From the NCBI GenBank assembly GCA_012932295.1, contig JAAONU010000019.1:21585908-21649907 (forward strand): DNA of 64,000 bases, in the 5' to 3' direction. Both the position numbers and the translations under genes were made by a program. Origin of the DNA: Cyclina sinensis. Lineage: Eukaryota > Mollusca > Bivalvia > Venerida > Veneridae. The notes under the pieces were generated by a model that saw only the letters and a list, made by a program, of their open reading frames with translations, had not been told where the DNA came from and did not search any database. The stretch's first letter is position 1; each line of letters begins with the position of its first letter. Positions 14,641 through 27,141 of this stretch are shown in pieces.

Positions 14641-15290
14641 TTCGGAACACCTCGGGCGACTTCAATAAGTCACCTCGGAAATAATGTGGTAAGCGCCATA
14701 TTGGGCTATTTTATTATACAGGTGGTGTCTGCTAAATTGAACACATTTCTTAAAGCCTCTACCTGATTATCTTTAAATTAACATTTATTTTTCCTTTTTC
14801 TAATACATAAGACAAAACACTGCTTGAGTTCTGCCATGTGTGTTTATATTTTTATTAAAGCCGGGGCGAATTACCATTTGGTGTATTCATACACTTACAT
14901 ACGAGGTCTTTATACGAAGTTGCATTATAAACAAATCAAAATAAATGTTAATTTAAAGGTATAAACTGGTAGAGGCTTTAAGAAATGTTTTCAATTTAGC
15001 AGACACCACCTGTAATATAGAATAGTCCAATATGGCGCCTAAGTCACCTCGGAAATAATGTGGCAGGCGTCATACTGGTCTGTTTTATAATACAAGTGGT
15101 GTCTGCTAAATTGAAAACATTTCTTTAAGCCTTTACCTGTTCATGCTTTTATTTTCAGTTTTTTCTAATGCATAAGACAAACACTGCTTGAATTGTGCCA
15201 TGTTTGTTTATATTCTTAAGAAAGCCGGGCGAATTACCATTTGGTGTAACCATTCACTTAAATACGAGGTCTTTATGCAAACTTGTCGGA
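14641..15290. repeat. compound repeat: direct ~240-bp copies around an inverted partial copy
   Basis: The block from 'aagtcacctcggaaataatg' at about 14668 to 'acgaggtctttat' near 14913 recurs in the same orientation at about 15041-15276. Between them, at about 14963-15035, lies a reverse-complement copy of the first part: 'aatttagcagacaccacctg' there matches 'caggtggtgtctgctaaatt' at about 14720. The order is copy, inverted fragment, copy. This fits nested insertion or template switching of a foldback element. Confidence 0.8.
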
Positions 15291-15956
15291 AAAGGCCGAG
15301 TTGTTACGACTGAGTCTCCACTATATTGGGTGATGCCCTATAAACTTATATGAAATACAGTATAGGGACTGAGAATTTACGTTTAAGGGGCAGGTAACTC
15401 TTACAGGCTTATGCTTGAGTTAAAAACGTTAGTAGCTTCTGTATGGAAATTTGCTGCTGTCACATTATGCCTTTTTTGATTAAGGGAATGGAATAAAACC
15501 GAAATCATTGACATAATCAAAAGATAATATTTTTTTCTTACCTCTGTAATATAAATTTGCTTATTTTCTACAGTTCACGTACGGAAAAAAATATTTCGGA
15601 AAAAAAAGTAATTCGAACCCATGCTTGAAACTACATTTTTGACTGTCGCGTCCTTACTAAAAATAACATCGTAGTCATTCATTTAAAATCGGCTATTTCC
15701 GTAAAATTTAGACTGATTCGCGATCTTAAATCAAAAGACAATTTGTTACAAAGAACACACTACAGTCTACAAGGATTACGTAATCCAATGGAAATTTTAC
15801 TTACTGCATTCCGCTATGCACATCGCCTCCTGCGCGTTCTGGATTTTGAAATGTCCGCCCTATTGTTTTTCTGTGTCAGTGAATCGGAAAAATACACTTA
15901 TAGGATAATATAACGTTTTCGTGTTTTCTGCATTACTTTAGTGAAGTTGCCTGTTT

Positions 15957-18153
15957 TAGCTCACCTGAGCACGCAGTGCTCATGTGAGCTTTTTAGGATC
16001 AGTGATTTTCCATCGTCGTCAAAGTTGTTCAATTGGTTCTGGACCATTGCAGATCTAGGCCACAGGAGGTGAAAATAGATTTAAAAAAGTGAAATTTTTA
16101 AAAATCTTCTTCTCCGAAACTGAAAGGCCTAGAGCTTAGATATTTGGTATGTAGCTTTTTCTAGTGGTCCTCTACTAAGTTATTTTTAACCAGGTTTTCA
16201 ATTTTGAAAATCCTGGTTATTAGATTGGGGTATGGCGGGCGGATGGGCGGATGGGCGGGCGTCAAACGAAATTGTGTCCGCTCTGTAACTCTTCAACCCT
16301 TTGAAGAATTTTGATGAAACTTCAGACAAATGTTTACCACATCAAGATGACGTGCAGAACGCATGTTCCGCATGGCTGGCTCCAAGGTCAAGGTCACAGT
16401 GACATTAACATTGAAAATCCTGTCCGCTCTGTAACTCTTCAACCCTTTGAAGAATTTTGATGAAACTTCAGACAAATGTTTACCACATCAAGATGACGTG
16501 CAGAACGCATGTTCCGCATGGCTGGCTCCAAGGTCAAGGTCACAGTGACATTAACATTGAAAATCCTGTCCGCTCTGTAACTCTTCAACCCTTTGAAGAA
16601 TTTTGATGAAACTTCAGACAAATGTTTACCACATCAAGATGACGTGCAGAACGCATGTTCCGCATGGCTGGCTCCAAGGTCAAGGTCACAGTGACATTAA
16701 CATTGAAAATCCTGTCCGCTCTGTAACTCTTCAACCCTTTGAAGAATTTTGATGAAACTTCAGACAAATGTTTACCACATCAAGATGACGTGCAGAAATT
16801 GTTGTCTCATTATTAAGTATACTCCTTGCAGACAGTATTGTTAGCCGAAATTTACATCCTACTCATTATCATGTATTCTCATGAATATTATCTTTTCCTT
16901 CATGTCATGTTATAATCTTTTGAATATTCATAGCAATCTTCATTCCAAAATTCATACTATAGTATAGAATCAGAACAACATTTTTGAAAACCTGGTTTCG
17001 TGGCATTGCCATGTTTCTTGTTCAAATCATGGCCCCAGGGTCAAAATTGACTCCGCCCCAGGGGCCACATAATTTTACATAGTCTTATATAGGGAAAACT
17101 TCTAAAATCTTCTCGTCTGAAACCACAAGGCCTAGAGCTAAGATATTTGGTTTGTAGTATTGTCTAAGGGACCTCTACCAAGTTTGTTCAACTGATGGTC
17201 CTGGGATCAAAATTTGACCCCGCCCCAAGTGCTACATTTTTACATAGGGAAAACTTCAAAAATATTTTTGTCTAAAACCACAAGGTTTTGGACTAAGATA
17301 TTTGGTATGTTACATTGTTTAGAAGTCCTCTATCAAGTTTGTTCAAATCATGGCCCCGCACAGGGGTCACATGACTTAACATATATATTGGGGAAAAATG
17401 TTAAAATCTTTTCCTCTGAAAACATAATGCCCAGAGCAAAGATATTTGGTTTCTAGTATTGTCTAGTAAACGTCTACCAAGTTTTTTTTTAAATGCATGG
17501 CCCTAAGGTCAAAGTTGACCCCGCCCCAGGGGCCACATTACTTAACATAGGCTTATATTTCTACTTTTTGTTATGGAGCCTTCATTAATTGACTGATATC
17601 TTTGATATCGTACCATACATGGACCGCAATCACTGGGTGGGATTTGTTGTTACTGGGGTCAAGGTAAAGGTCACAGAGGTTAAAAATATCTACCCTACAT
17701 CATAGTGTTTTGCTCGCAACTGATTCAATTTCAACCAAACTTTCACAAAACATTTATATACAAAAGATCTCCTTTCTTTTCCGTAACTAACCTGATCCCA
17801 TTATGTGTTTCAGAGATATGGGGCCAGAATAGGCTTATTTTTGGCATGTCTGCATGGTTTCACAGCTTTGATAATCTTACAAACCAATTGCTTGAATCTT
17901 CATTTATTGACATATATCTTAGATATTTGGTATGTATGTATCATAAGCATCTGCTCTTGGGTTGGATTTTAGGTCATTAGGTTTAAGGTCACCAAGGCTA
18001 AAAATCAAAATTGGCCCCAACCTAGCGGTCACTTGGTTTTATATGCACTGACATAGGTAAAACTTAAAAAATTTCTTGTCAGAAACTACAAGGTCTGGAA
18101 TTTATATATTTGGTATGTGAAGAAAGTAGTTGCAGTTGTTTTCAGGTGAGCAA
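15957..18153 (+). mobile_element. ~2.2-kb non-autonomous dispersed repeat with hairpin end (family R1)
   Basis: The left end, AGCTCACCTGAGCAC (15958-15972), folds with GTGCTCATGTGAGCT (15976-15990), with one mismatch in 15 and a 3-nt loop. The right end, near 18142, reads 'tcaggtgagc', the inverse of the left terminus. The interior repeats phrases such as 'aggcctagagctaagatatttggt' and 'gaccccgccccagg', and holds the 146-bp array at 16276. There is no coding capacity. Related copies or fragments lie at about 27515-27929, 28128-28170 and 29340-30717. Confidence 0.75.
16276..16798. repeat. 146-bp tandem array, 3.6 copies, apparently identical
   Basis: Units start with 'gtccgctctgtaactcttca' at 16276, 16422, 16568 and 16714, exactly 146 bp apart. 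The fourth is cut off after 'gacgtgcag'. The minus-strand 60-codon open frames in the first three copies are identical, so the array is very young or kept uniform. It ends with 'ggtcaaggtcacagtgac', a phrase common in mollusc repeats. It is not coding. Confidence 0.95.
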
Positions 18154-18279
18154 TAAAAGGACCATCACTGAAGTTTTATCAATATTAACAAGTTCGAGCT
18201 AAAAGTATGTTATCCAACGACACAAACGTGAAATATACGTGAATATATGTCTCTTGTTCTTTCCAGATTTTTCGGCGCG

Positions 18280-19330
18280 GAGACCCTATTACGTACACAG
18301 ACACTTGGATGCAGTAGAGCGGTTCTTGGCCCAGAATGAATCTTGTACACATGCTGTGACGCCTTCAGTTCATAACAAACATGTTTTGCCCACCACTTCA
18401 GAAAAATGCCTATTTTTCACTATATGGCTATTATAACACAAAGATGCAAAGCTTCTCAATCGGACAAAACACTGGTGCCCTGTTTCACTCGTCATTTCAT
18501 GACAGTTACATACACCTACCTCAAAATTTCCAGTGTCAATCAAGAGGCCATACATTTATCTTCACGCAGAAATCAGAACTGCTTAGAATTCCTGCTGTTA
18601 CTAAGAAAAATCTACTCTGATTTCCCAATTTACACGTTTTCTACTTTCGGTTACTGAATCGGGCGAATGGATACCGATTTCCTCCGCGCCTAGTCTCACT
18701 ATTTCGCCTCCGAAGGTGAACCCATTTTACAATCTGATATTTTATTGTTGTTCACCTTCTACAACTAAAAATATCAGAATTATAAAATAGGTTCAACACT
18801 TTAAGCTTAACTAATTAGGCTACTCCGCGCCCACCTATAGCATTCCGAGCCGGGCGCAAGTTTTTTTAAGCGCAGACCAATTAAATTCTTGCCTGTTGTT
18901 GGATGTGAATTTAATTGGTCAGCGCATAAAATAACTTGCGCCCGGCTCGGCTAAAAGCGGACGCGGAGGAAACCGGTATCGCCCGATTCAGTAACCGAAA
19001 GTAGAAAACGTGTAAATTTGGAAATCATAGTCAATTTCTTTAAGTCAAAGCAGGAATTTGAAGCAGTCCTCATAGCTGCGTGGAGATAAATGTATGGCCT
19101 CTTGATTGACACTGGAGTTTTGAGGTAGGTGTATGTTACTGTGTTGAAATGACGAGTGAAACAGGGCACCAGTGTTTTGTCCGATTGAGAAGCTTTGCAT
19201 CTTTGTGTTATAATAGTCATATAGTGAAAAATAGGCATTTTTCTGAAGTGCCGTTTGGTGGGCAAAACATGTTTGTTATGAGGAAAAACCGCTCTACTGC
19301 ATCCAAGTGTCTGTGATTACGTATACTAGA
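18280..19330. mobile_element. ~1-kb foldback (long inverted repeat) element
   Basis: Left arm about 18295-18691 and right arm about 18957-19316 are inverted copies, about 90% alike by eye with small indels. Outer ends are 'cacagacacttggatgcagt' and its complement; inner ends carry 'ctgaatcgggcga'. The ~265-bp centre holds a further inverted pair, 'agccgggcgcaag' (about 18849) and 'cttgcgcccggct' (about 18935), with 'ccaattaaattc' and its complement. The arms give similar short frames on opposite strands, which have no known domain. It is a non-autonomous foldback or large MITE. Confidence 0.85.
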
Positions 19331-21707
19331 TTGTTGCTTTTCATCCCAAGGTGCATCAAAACAACTGATAAAAAGCATCATGTCTTTACTCAGTAAATGA
19401 TATATTGTCAAATTCAAATAAATTCATTATCAAAATTTTCAGATATTTGCCCAAAAAGTCCAGATTCTTCAGAGATTCTTTTTATTTTTATCAGTTTATT
19501 TTTTTTAAATTTTTAGCAGACGGCCTTTTGTTGTTGTTGTTCGTTTACCTACATGTACATTGTTTGCAAATAAACAAAGGGAGGTTACTGTGTAGATAAG
19601 GAAATTAGGTGCACGTACGGCACAGTGAAAATTGTATTTTGTAAATTTCACTCGTGCCTTGTCCGAATATTATCTACTGTTATATTACAGTAAAACACTG
19701 GAAAGTATGAAATGAACATGAATATATTTACTTCATTATTAAACCAGTTACATGTTATATCCTAATCTATACACGCATTTTTCTTCTGTATGGTAGCACA
19801 TACCAGTTTTTCAGCCACACATTCGAACTGGCCATGTAGAAATTATTAATGAGAGGGTATGATGCATAAACATGTGTATTGCTGAAGTCTAAATTAATTA
19901 ATACATGAAGATATGGGTATTCAGAGTGGTCAGGATGAGGTTTTCTTAGTTTTTTCCCTATGAAACAGTATTGAAATGCACTCAGTGTGAAGTAGGAGCT
20001 TGAAAAAAGTGTAGCGTTGACAGGTATCTAGCACTAGCTGATTTAGGTGTGCCATAACAGACGAACAATTAGCATGTAGTGTTATGACTGTACCGTGTGC
20101 CTTTGAATATCAGGCGACTTGTCTGTTTCATAGAATTTGCCTCGGCCAGGGGTCGAAAAGTGGGGCTTGGGAGTAGTTTCTTTCTTGCAGCTGATTTTTT
20201 TAGAGAAGTGTTTCATCTGAAATTTGAGTTTTTGTTGTAGATTGTCTTCAGTCCTATAAGAATAGCTGTACTTTTCTTTTCAGGTTGTTGTATTGGGATT
20301 GTCAGTGAGGCGCAAACAGTTTGAGTGGTAATCAGACACTAAATTTCAGTGTGAAACTGGTATCTGCCCCCTATGCACTGATACTAGCTGATACCACAGG
20401 TGCTCGGCACGTTGATTGGTCAGTAAACTGAAGTGTTTTTCAGCTAAGATAGGTTTAACTATTTATCATATAACTGTCATACAATTTTCTTCTCTTCCAA
20501 AAAAAAAAAAAAAAAAAAAAAAATATATATGTAAGTGTTAAGAGAAGTGCTAAGCCAGTCGCTGGCTACACCTTCAGAGGAGTATCAAGAGTATCAATAT
20601 TTCCATTAAAAATGATCAGAAACACTTATTTTAAATATTGCTTTAATGAAAAGTGTTGATAAGATCAATAACCTAGATGACTATGTCTGTCATAGAGAAA
20701 TTCAATTCTGTCGATCCTTGTGAACTGACGATGATGCAAGGATGCAAAATATTTGCAGAATCATCTCATGTAAAGTAGAGGAATTTTCATATATATCAAC
20801 ACTTGACAGAATTTTCTAACATTTCACTTTACAATATAACTGACAGTTAACTATAAGACATAATCTAAATATCTTTAAATTAAGAATAATATGCTGATTA
20901 TTTTTGAATTTTGAACCAGACAAAAATGAACACAAAGACAACAGCACTGGCTATTCCGTCGACAAAAGTCCATATTTATTCTCCCATCAATTTGATCAAC
21001 TTGATCGAAATATTGTTTTCTTCAGGGACGTATCTGTCATAGAGAAATATTATTATGTCGAGCCTTTGGCTGTTGTTGTTGATTTAGAGTTAGCAGACGA
21101 CAACAAGAAGCAAAAGGTATTTTTCTGATTAGCACAATTATCTTTCAATTATTTCGGAAGTCACAAGCTTGTCCAACTGTTAATCACACTCTTTATGTTG
21201 TAGTTGGCAGTTTTTGACGTAGAACAAGGGGACAGAAGGGATAAAAACAGCTGATACTTCAAAGATAGTATTACGCCGCCTAATATATATATACAATCTC
21301 TAACTTGACCAACAACAATAGCAGAGAAAAAAAGGTCTTATATTCGTCATGTTAAGATTTTATGCGTACTGTATTACAATAGTAATTGTTTTCGGTATTA
21401 ACATTTTCCATATGCAACTTATATAATCATAGGAGTATTAGGATGTTTTTGTTTTTATTACTTGCGATCGATCTAGTTTTACTTTCTGTTATATATCAAA
21501 ATTTGGGGCACTATGACTTCATTCATCACTTTCACGCTTAAACTCTGAATTCTGAGACGCCAAAGGACATTTACTTTCCTGTATTATTTTACCGCCGTCT
21601 GATATTTGCTGGCAAGTTTTAAAAATCACATTCCTTCTACGCCAGGAAACACCACCACTTGCGCCATTAACGACAACTATAAAATGTTTAATCATTCGTC
21701 CTTTTTA
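19331..21707. other. gene-free stretch downstream of the NLR-type locus
   Basis: No supported exon. It includes a 25-base A run at 20499-20523 followed by TA repeats. A 'tttatt' at 21454-21459 would be an AATAAA polyadenylation signal for the minus-strand gene ending at 21708, about 250 nt past its stop codon; this is a candidate only. The plus-strand open frame at 20904-21128 has no recognisable domain. Confidence 0.5.
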
Positions 21708-24367
21708 TCAAGCGTTACCACACGTTCTGAAAACAAATAGATGGTAGTTTAGTTCTGTAAAATCATCATACAGCACAACAAACTTGTCGCCTCTCTTGAT
21801 ATCCTGTCTCAGTTTCTTATACTCCTCTTCTGTTACTACTTGACTGTTCCTTATGATAATAGTAACTGGCGTATCGTAAGTTTCGACACGCTCAACAAGT
21901 TCTTTCACCACAGAAATCGAAATGATTGCTCTGTTCAACTCAATGCTTTCAATATTTCGCATTTTCTCACATAAATATAACGAGTGGGAGCCGATTTCTA
22001 TTTGTTGCAGGTAAATGTGTCGTAGCTGAGACAATCCACACACGGTCTGTAGTAATTTTTCAACACTTTCGTCATACATTTCAAAATTTAAACACGAAAA
22101 CTCAAGCAGTCTCGTTGCGTTCTTAAGGCAGTCACACACAATTGTTAGAATTTCCTCCGGGAAGCGCCCTACCTCGCATGCATTCAATTGAGACACATTC
22201 AAACCAAAATGAGATAATTTAATGCTTCCTACTTCCAACATTTCTAGATCAGGATGCGATGACAAATCAAAATCAACTCCTTTGCAAGAATCGCCATGGT
22301 CATCACATGTTAGCTTTCCTACGCAAATTTGTTTAAGATTTTTTGACTTTGAAACAATCTGTAACAGGTTTTGAAGTTGACAGTGTGCCAAAATGAAGCA
22401 TTCCAGGGTAAATGTTTCCAGCCGAGGTATTATTTCTGTCAAAGCGTTCACAGTAGACTTAGAAAGGCGTATGCCCCTGTTTTTCCATGTTGTTCCTGCC
22501 CAATGCAAACTCTTTATGGAGAAACTTTTCAAAGAAACACATGCATTCCTAATCAAAGTAAATATACTTGCATCGTCAACTTCAGCTACTACTGCAATCT
22601 TTTCAAGAGAATGTTTGTTTCTGAGATTGAATTCCGAAATAACAGAATCTAGTGTCTTATTTGTACCTTCAGTGTTAATAAACAAGGACTTAATGTCTGC
22701 TTGTTTGCCGTTGACGATGCGTCGCAAAGCTGACATATATTTCTCTCGTTTACAGTCTACGCCGTAAACTAAATCTTCTAAAATGATATTAATTTCAGTT
22801 CTTTCACGGTCGGCACATTCATTTTCACAGGCGATATACATATCCTGCAAACTTTTTAACGGTTGACTAAAGTCTTCCATTTTATTATGAATATTGAGGG
22901 CACGCCTGTATTTAAACGTAATACTATCTTCTCTGAAGCATTCGCAAAACCATTCTGAGAGCAGATTTACTTTGTGGAAATTCATTCCGCTTAGGAATAT
23001 GAAAACATTTGCCATGTCAACAATAGCGTGTGCAGATAAACAAGACTTTTTAATAGATTCGGTACACATCTCATCTGACAGTGAGTGCAGGAAAATCGCA
23101 CTGAAAAACTCTTGAAATGTTTTATGGATAAATATAACAGCTATTTCATCATCATCGTACACTTTAGTTGTACTCTGAGTCAAGATTCCAAAATGGAAAC
23201 AACATTTGATTTCCTGTTCGGAAAGATAGTTTTTCATTACATCTTCACGTAACACTAATGCATCTTTTTTGTTTTCACCGAATAGTGTTTCAAATGCAAG
23301 TTTCCCCAAGCGCATGATGAACTTACAGTACTTTTTGCAATTTGGCATATGTTGTAGAAATACCGGCGTGCTTAGAGCATCCTCGGCCGTTTCCAGTAAT
23401 GCGACTTGCAAGTCCTCTTCTTTGGTTTCAGCTATCTTTTTCGTCCCATGACGAAGCATGAATTCGACAACATTTCTGTATAACTCACATCTAGAATTAC
23501 CTGTCGGACGTCCCTCATGCCACAAACATAGTAACTGTATCAGCACTACTGGTGTGGACAAGAGGTTCTCTAAATCCTTGTCCTTGACGTGCTCGTAAAA
23601 TCGTGACATTTTTTCCTTGTCCACTGTACCAGTCAGGTACGTAAAAACGTTACTTATAAGATTTTTAGAGGCATCCGGATCAAGTCCCACCATCTCAATT
23701 TGTTTCTCAATTTTGCTGACAGGAACAGCGGCTTGATGCATTACCCATTTTCTCGTGGTCGTGAGAACTGTACATTTACTACGTGGTTTTCGTCTTGGAA
23801 TGTGCTCTTTTGGATGTGACCACTCATCGAGACCATCGAGTATTATCAAACAGGTTTCATTATGAAGCAACTATTTCAAGAAATGTTGATTACTCATATA
23901 GTTATGTGAACCTGATAGGTTGGTCAGAAAAGCACTAACCATTTCATCAACGTCGAAAACATTTCCCATGTTTCTCAGCAAAATGAGGAAAACGAAGTCA
24001 AAATTCTGCATCATAAGAAGCTCTGATTTGTGTATTTTATCACTTGATTCCGAAAAGTCGGTTTCAGTTTTTGCATGACTCCATATGAGACACAGACGTT
24101 TGACAAAGGTAGTTTTGCCAATGCCCGCCTTACCGGTTATGTAAACATTTCGACACCTATTCGTTCCATTTAAGAAAATGTCTTCCAGCGAAGTAACTTG
24201 TTTTCTTATTTCTTGATTCAGTTTTTGTTTGGAAAAGCATCGTGTGACTACCTTTTTAACTGGGGCATAAAAAAGCATCAATGGTGCTTCATGTGCGGCA
24301 GTGAAAGGTGATATAGGTATAGCCTGGTTTTCATTTTCGTAATAGGTGATGAGGTCGTTTCGCAAAT
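21708..24367 (-). CDS. NLR-type gene exon 4: NACHT domain and leucine-rich repeats (interrupted by TAG)
   Basis: The acceptor is AATTTCAG|AT. One frame of 886 codons runs to the terminal TAA at 21708, broken only by TAG at 23873-23871. It encodes Walker A (VYITGKAGIGKTTFVKRL), a region with FVFLILLRNMG, the stop, Walker B (CLIILDGLDEW), then a helical and winged-helix region with VIFIHKTFQEFFSAIFL, typical of NACHT proteins. The last ~400 residues hold irregular leucine-rich segments (LETFTLECF, LEMLEVGSIKLSHFGL, LRHIYLQQIEIGSHSL). A large single exon carrying NACHT plus LRR is usual for invertebrate NLR-like genes. The C-terminus ends at FRTCGNA with no extra domain. Confidence 0.9.
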
Positions 24368-24780
24368 CTGAAATTATTTTGAGAATAACTAAACATAATA
24401 CATATATTATGTTTAGAAATGAAAGGAAGTTCATTATTCATTTTTAGATAACATGATCAATGTACATTGTTCCGTTGAGATATTCGCTATCATAACTTCT
24501 TCTTAACTTAAAGCAGCTCGTTCACAGGTGGTCATTGACTAAGACTTTGTTGTTAACTACAGACGTACTGTCATCAAATGAAACATTTCGTTATTGTAAA
24601 AAATGGGTAGTTTCTCTATCATAGGCTATAGCGTTACAAACGGCATAAAACCTATATTTAAAACTTCTATTTCATGTGCCGTCACAAGACTTAACACATT
24701 CACTCTTCGTGCATGCGCTCACATCATATTCGTTTTTTAATACTGGACCAAAAATCACAGGCATTCGATTCACAGATAAA

Positions 24781-25333
24781 TTCCCCGAACCACTAAATAA
24801 CCAACAGAAGTAACGAAAGTTCACAAGAATAAATCTGAGGGTCACTTTACTTCAAACAGATTTTCTCTAATACAGGGTATTTTTATTGTCTCTGATAGTT
24901 GAAGACATTTTTCTAAATAAAGCAATCAATAACACCATTTTATCCATTGTACCTCTGATTTATCTAAATGAATTTCACTGCTCCTCTACAAAACTTTTCG
25001 TGACCCCACTTCCAGTCTCTTACGTAGCAAATAGATATTGAATATTAAATTGTTGAACAAAGTCAATCTAAACATCTCAATCAAGTTTCAGATTTATTGT
25101 ATAAAAAAATTCTTTAGTGGTCTTTATATATTTTTGTAACAGATTCTGTAGATAAACACCAATCAGCTGATATACTTTCATTTTCACTTTTATGACAGCA
25201 ACAACATTCAACTGTCAGAAGCAATAAGAGCTATATTGCATCTGTCAGATTAAATTAGAGAAAATCTGTTCGAAGTAACGTGGCGTATAGATTCATTTCC
25301 TACTTTCTGTTGGTTATATAGTGGTTCGGGGAA
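24781..25333. mobile_element. inverted-repeat element in NLR-type intron 3
   Basis: The left arm 24781-24870 begins 'ttccccgaaccactaaataa' and ends 'aacagattttctctaa'. The right arm 25255-25333 is its inverse, with 'ttagagaaaatctgtt' and 'ttatatagtggttcggggaa'. Outer and inner ends match well while the middle of the arms differs. The ~385-bp loop has no coding capacity. It is probably a MITE or foldback element. Confidence 0.65.
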
Positions 25334-25765
25334 TATATCCATGTAACGAATGCCTGTGCCCAGAATGGTGAAGACGCCTTGTTGCGGAACGTGTCTCGTG
25401 GCATAGCAAGCGCCTGTTTCGGGGATACTGTATTCTATATTTAACCGGAATTCCCAAGATGGGCATATACGACAAATTGCGTTTTTCTGTGCAGTGTAAC
25501 CTACACACACCGAGATATTTTTATTTTTTGGTCAAACAACAGACTTCATCAACAGTAACGAGTGAGAGAAGAAAAAGCTTTTTTATTTTAACGTTCAACT
25601 GTGAACGAGCTGCTTTAAATACGCGCATTCAAATGGCGTTTGTGCAGAAGTGAAAAACTGTTTAAAGAAGGATGAAAATGGCTAAAACGTCTCCAAATTT
25701 CTGAAACTGATTTCACTCTAAGAACATCTCTCAAAATAATGTTTCAACTTTTCCATATACCAGTA

Positions 25766-27045
25766 GTGTTCAAATATGTACGCATCTAAGCACGTAAAAT
25801 TTGATTCTTCATAGGTTTCACTGATTTTTTTATTTTGTTACCTCGAAGTACTCACCTCCAACCGATATACAAAGTTTCAGTCTCCGGATCCAATCTTTGA
25901 AAGCATTTTCATAGTCTTTATAGATATACTATGAAGACACTGGAATATTGCAAAACCGAATTGTTTGCACTGAACAAATTTTCGACCTGAAAGGTATTTT
26001 TTATCTTTGGAAACAAATAGAAGTCATAAGGGGCAAGGTCAGATGAATACGGAGAATGGGGGAGTACAACAACTTTTTTCTGCTTCAGAAAGTCTTGCAC
26101 TATAGACGCCTTGTGCGAGGACGCGTTGTCATGCAGCAATCTGACATTGGCAAAATCTGTTGCGGGCCTTTTGTCTTGTAAAATTTCGCATTAACAGATT
26201 TGCCTTTACGAACAGCAACCTGAATGGCAGGACTCTGAGTTGTAAAGAAAACGGCATACAATATCTTCTTTATACTGATGGTCCTTTTTGCAATGCATAG
26301 TCTTTTGCCAGACTTTGTAGCCACAATCTTGTTTTGGTGTTTTCGTTTTAGCTCATAAAAATGAACCCATGTTTCGCCACCAGTGACGACATTTGGAAAA
26401 GACCGTGCATTGTAATTTGGATACTGTTTAAGAAACAACTTAGCGCATTGCACGCGAGCCTTTTTCTACTCATCTGTCAGCAAATGGGGAATCCATCTAG
26501 CACAGATCTTTCCCATTTTCAAATCACGTTTGAGAATGGTATGAGCTGCTCCTAATGAGATGCCAAAGATACTAGCTATTTGCCTAGTGGTGTATCTTGC
26601 ATCGGTATAACTATTTCTTTCACTTTATCAACCATCTTGACAGACGTTGCTGTTTTAGGCCGACGGGCATGGGTGCATCTTCAGTCGAAATAAATCCACA
26701 TTTGAATTTATTAAACCACTGAATAACTGATTAAAAAGACATTTCATTTTGTCCATATACAGAACAGATTTCATCAAAAATGTCTTTACACCCTATGCCA
26801 AGGAGACAACGATTTTTAATAAAACACCGTATTTCATTAACATACTGCGATCTTCTACCAACCATTTTTGTATTAGAGTAATACGAGTAGACAATGTATA
26901 GCGAGCTATAAATACAGCTAAAGTGAACGGATTTTAATGAATGTGGTGTCAATGTAAAACTAACATGTATATCTAACCTTCATTTCCTCGTGTTTTTCAC
27001 AATATTGAATAATATAACGTTCTAGATGCATTCATATTTGAACAC
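25766..27045 (-). mobile_element. mariner-family DNA transposon, ~1.28 kb, inactive
   Basis: The terminal inverted repeats read 'agtgttcaaatatg' followed by a 'gcatcta' block at about 25764-25795, and its inverse at about 27015-27045. TA lies at the left edge, while the right target TA seems lost (TC). The 1.28-kb span and one internal transposase frame on the minus strand are standard for mariner. It sits wholly within the intron between exons 3 and 4 of the NLR-type gene, in the same orientation as that gene. Confidence 0.85.
25830..26865 (-). pseudogene. mariner transposase, broken
   Basis: Pieces of a ~345-residue transposase appear in order: an N-terminal helix-turn-helix segment from MVGRRSQYVNEIRCF, the catalytic core TGGETWVHFYE, then LHDNASSHK and SPYSSDLAPYDFYLFPK, then a C-terminal DWIRRLKLCISVGGEYFEV ending near 25830. 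The second and third Asp are 34 residues apart, the mariner DD34D spacing. The first catalytic Asp (family motif TGDETW) is Gly here. Several frameshifts and stops separate the pieces, so no active enzyme can be made. Confidence 0.85.
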
Positions 27046-27141
27046 TCCTCGTAGAATTTTACTTTTTATGACATTTTTACTCATAAACTCAGACACGGTC
27101 ACATCAATATTCCTTACAGCTAATCAAACAAACCTACAAAC

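Noticed and set aside
16293..16767. Three identical 60-codon frames
   Set aside because: They are copies of the 146-bp tandem unit and have no coding signal.
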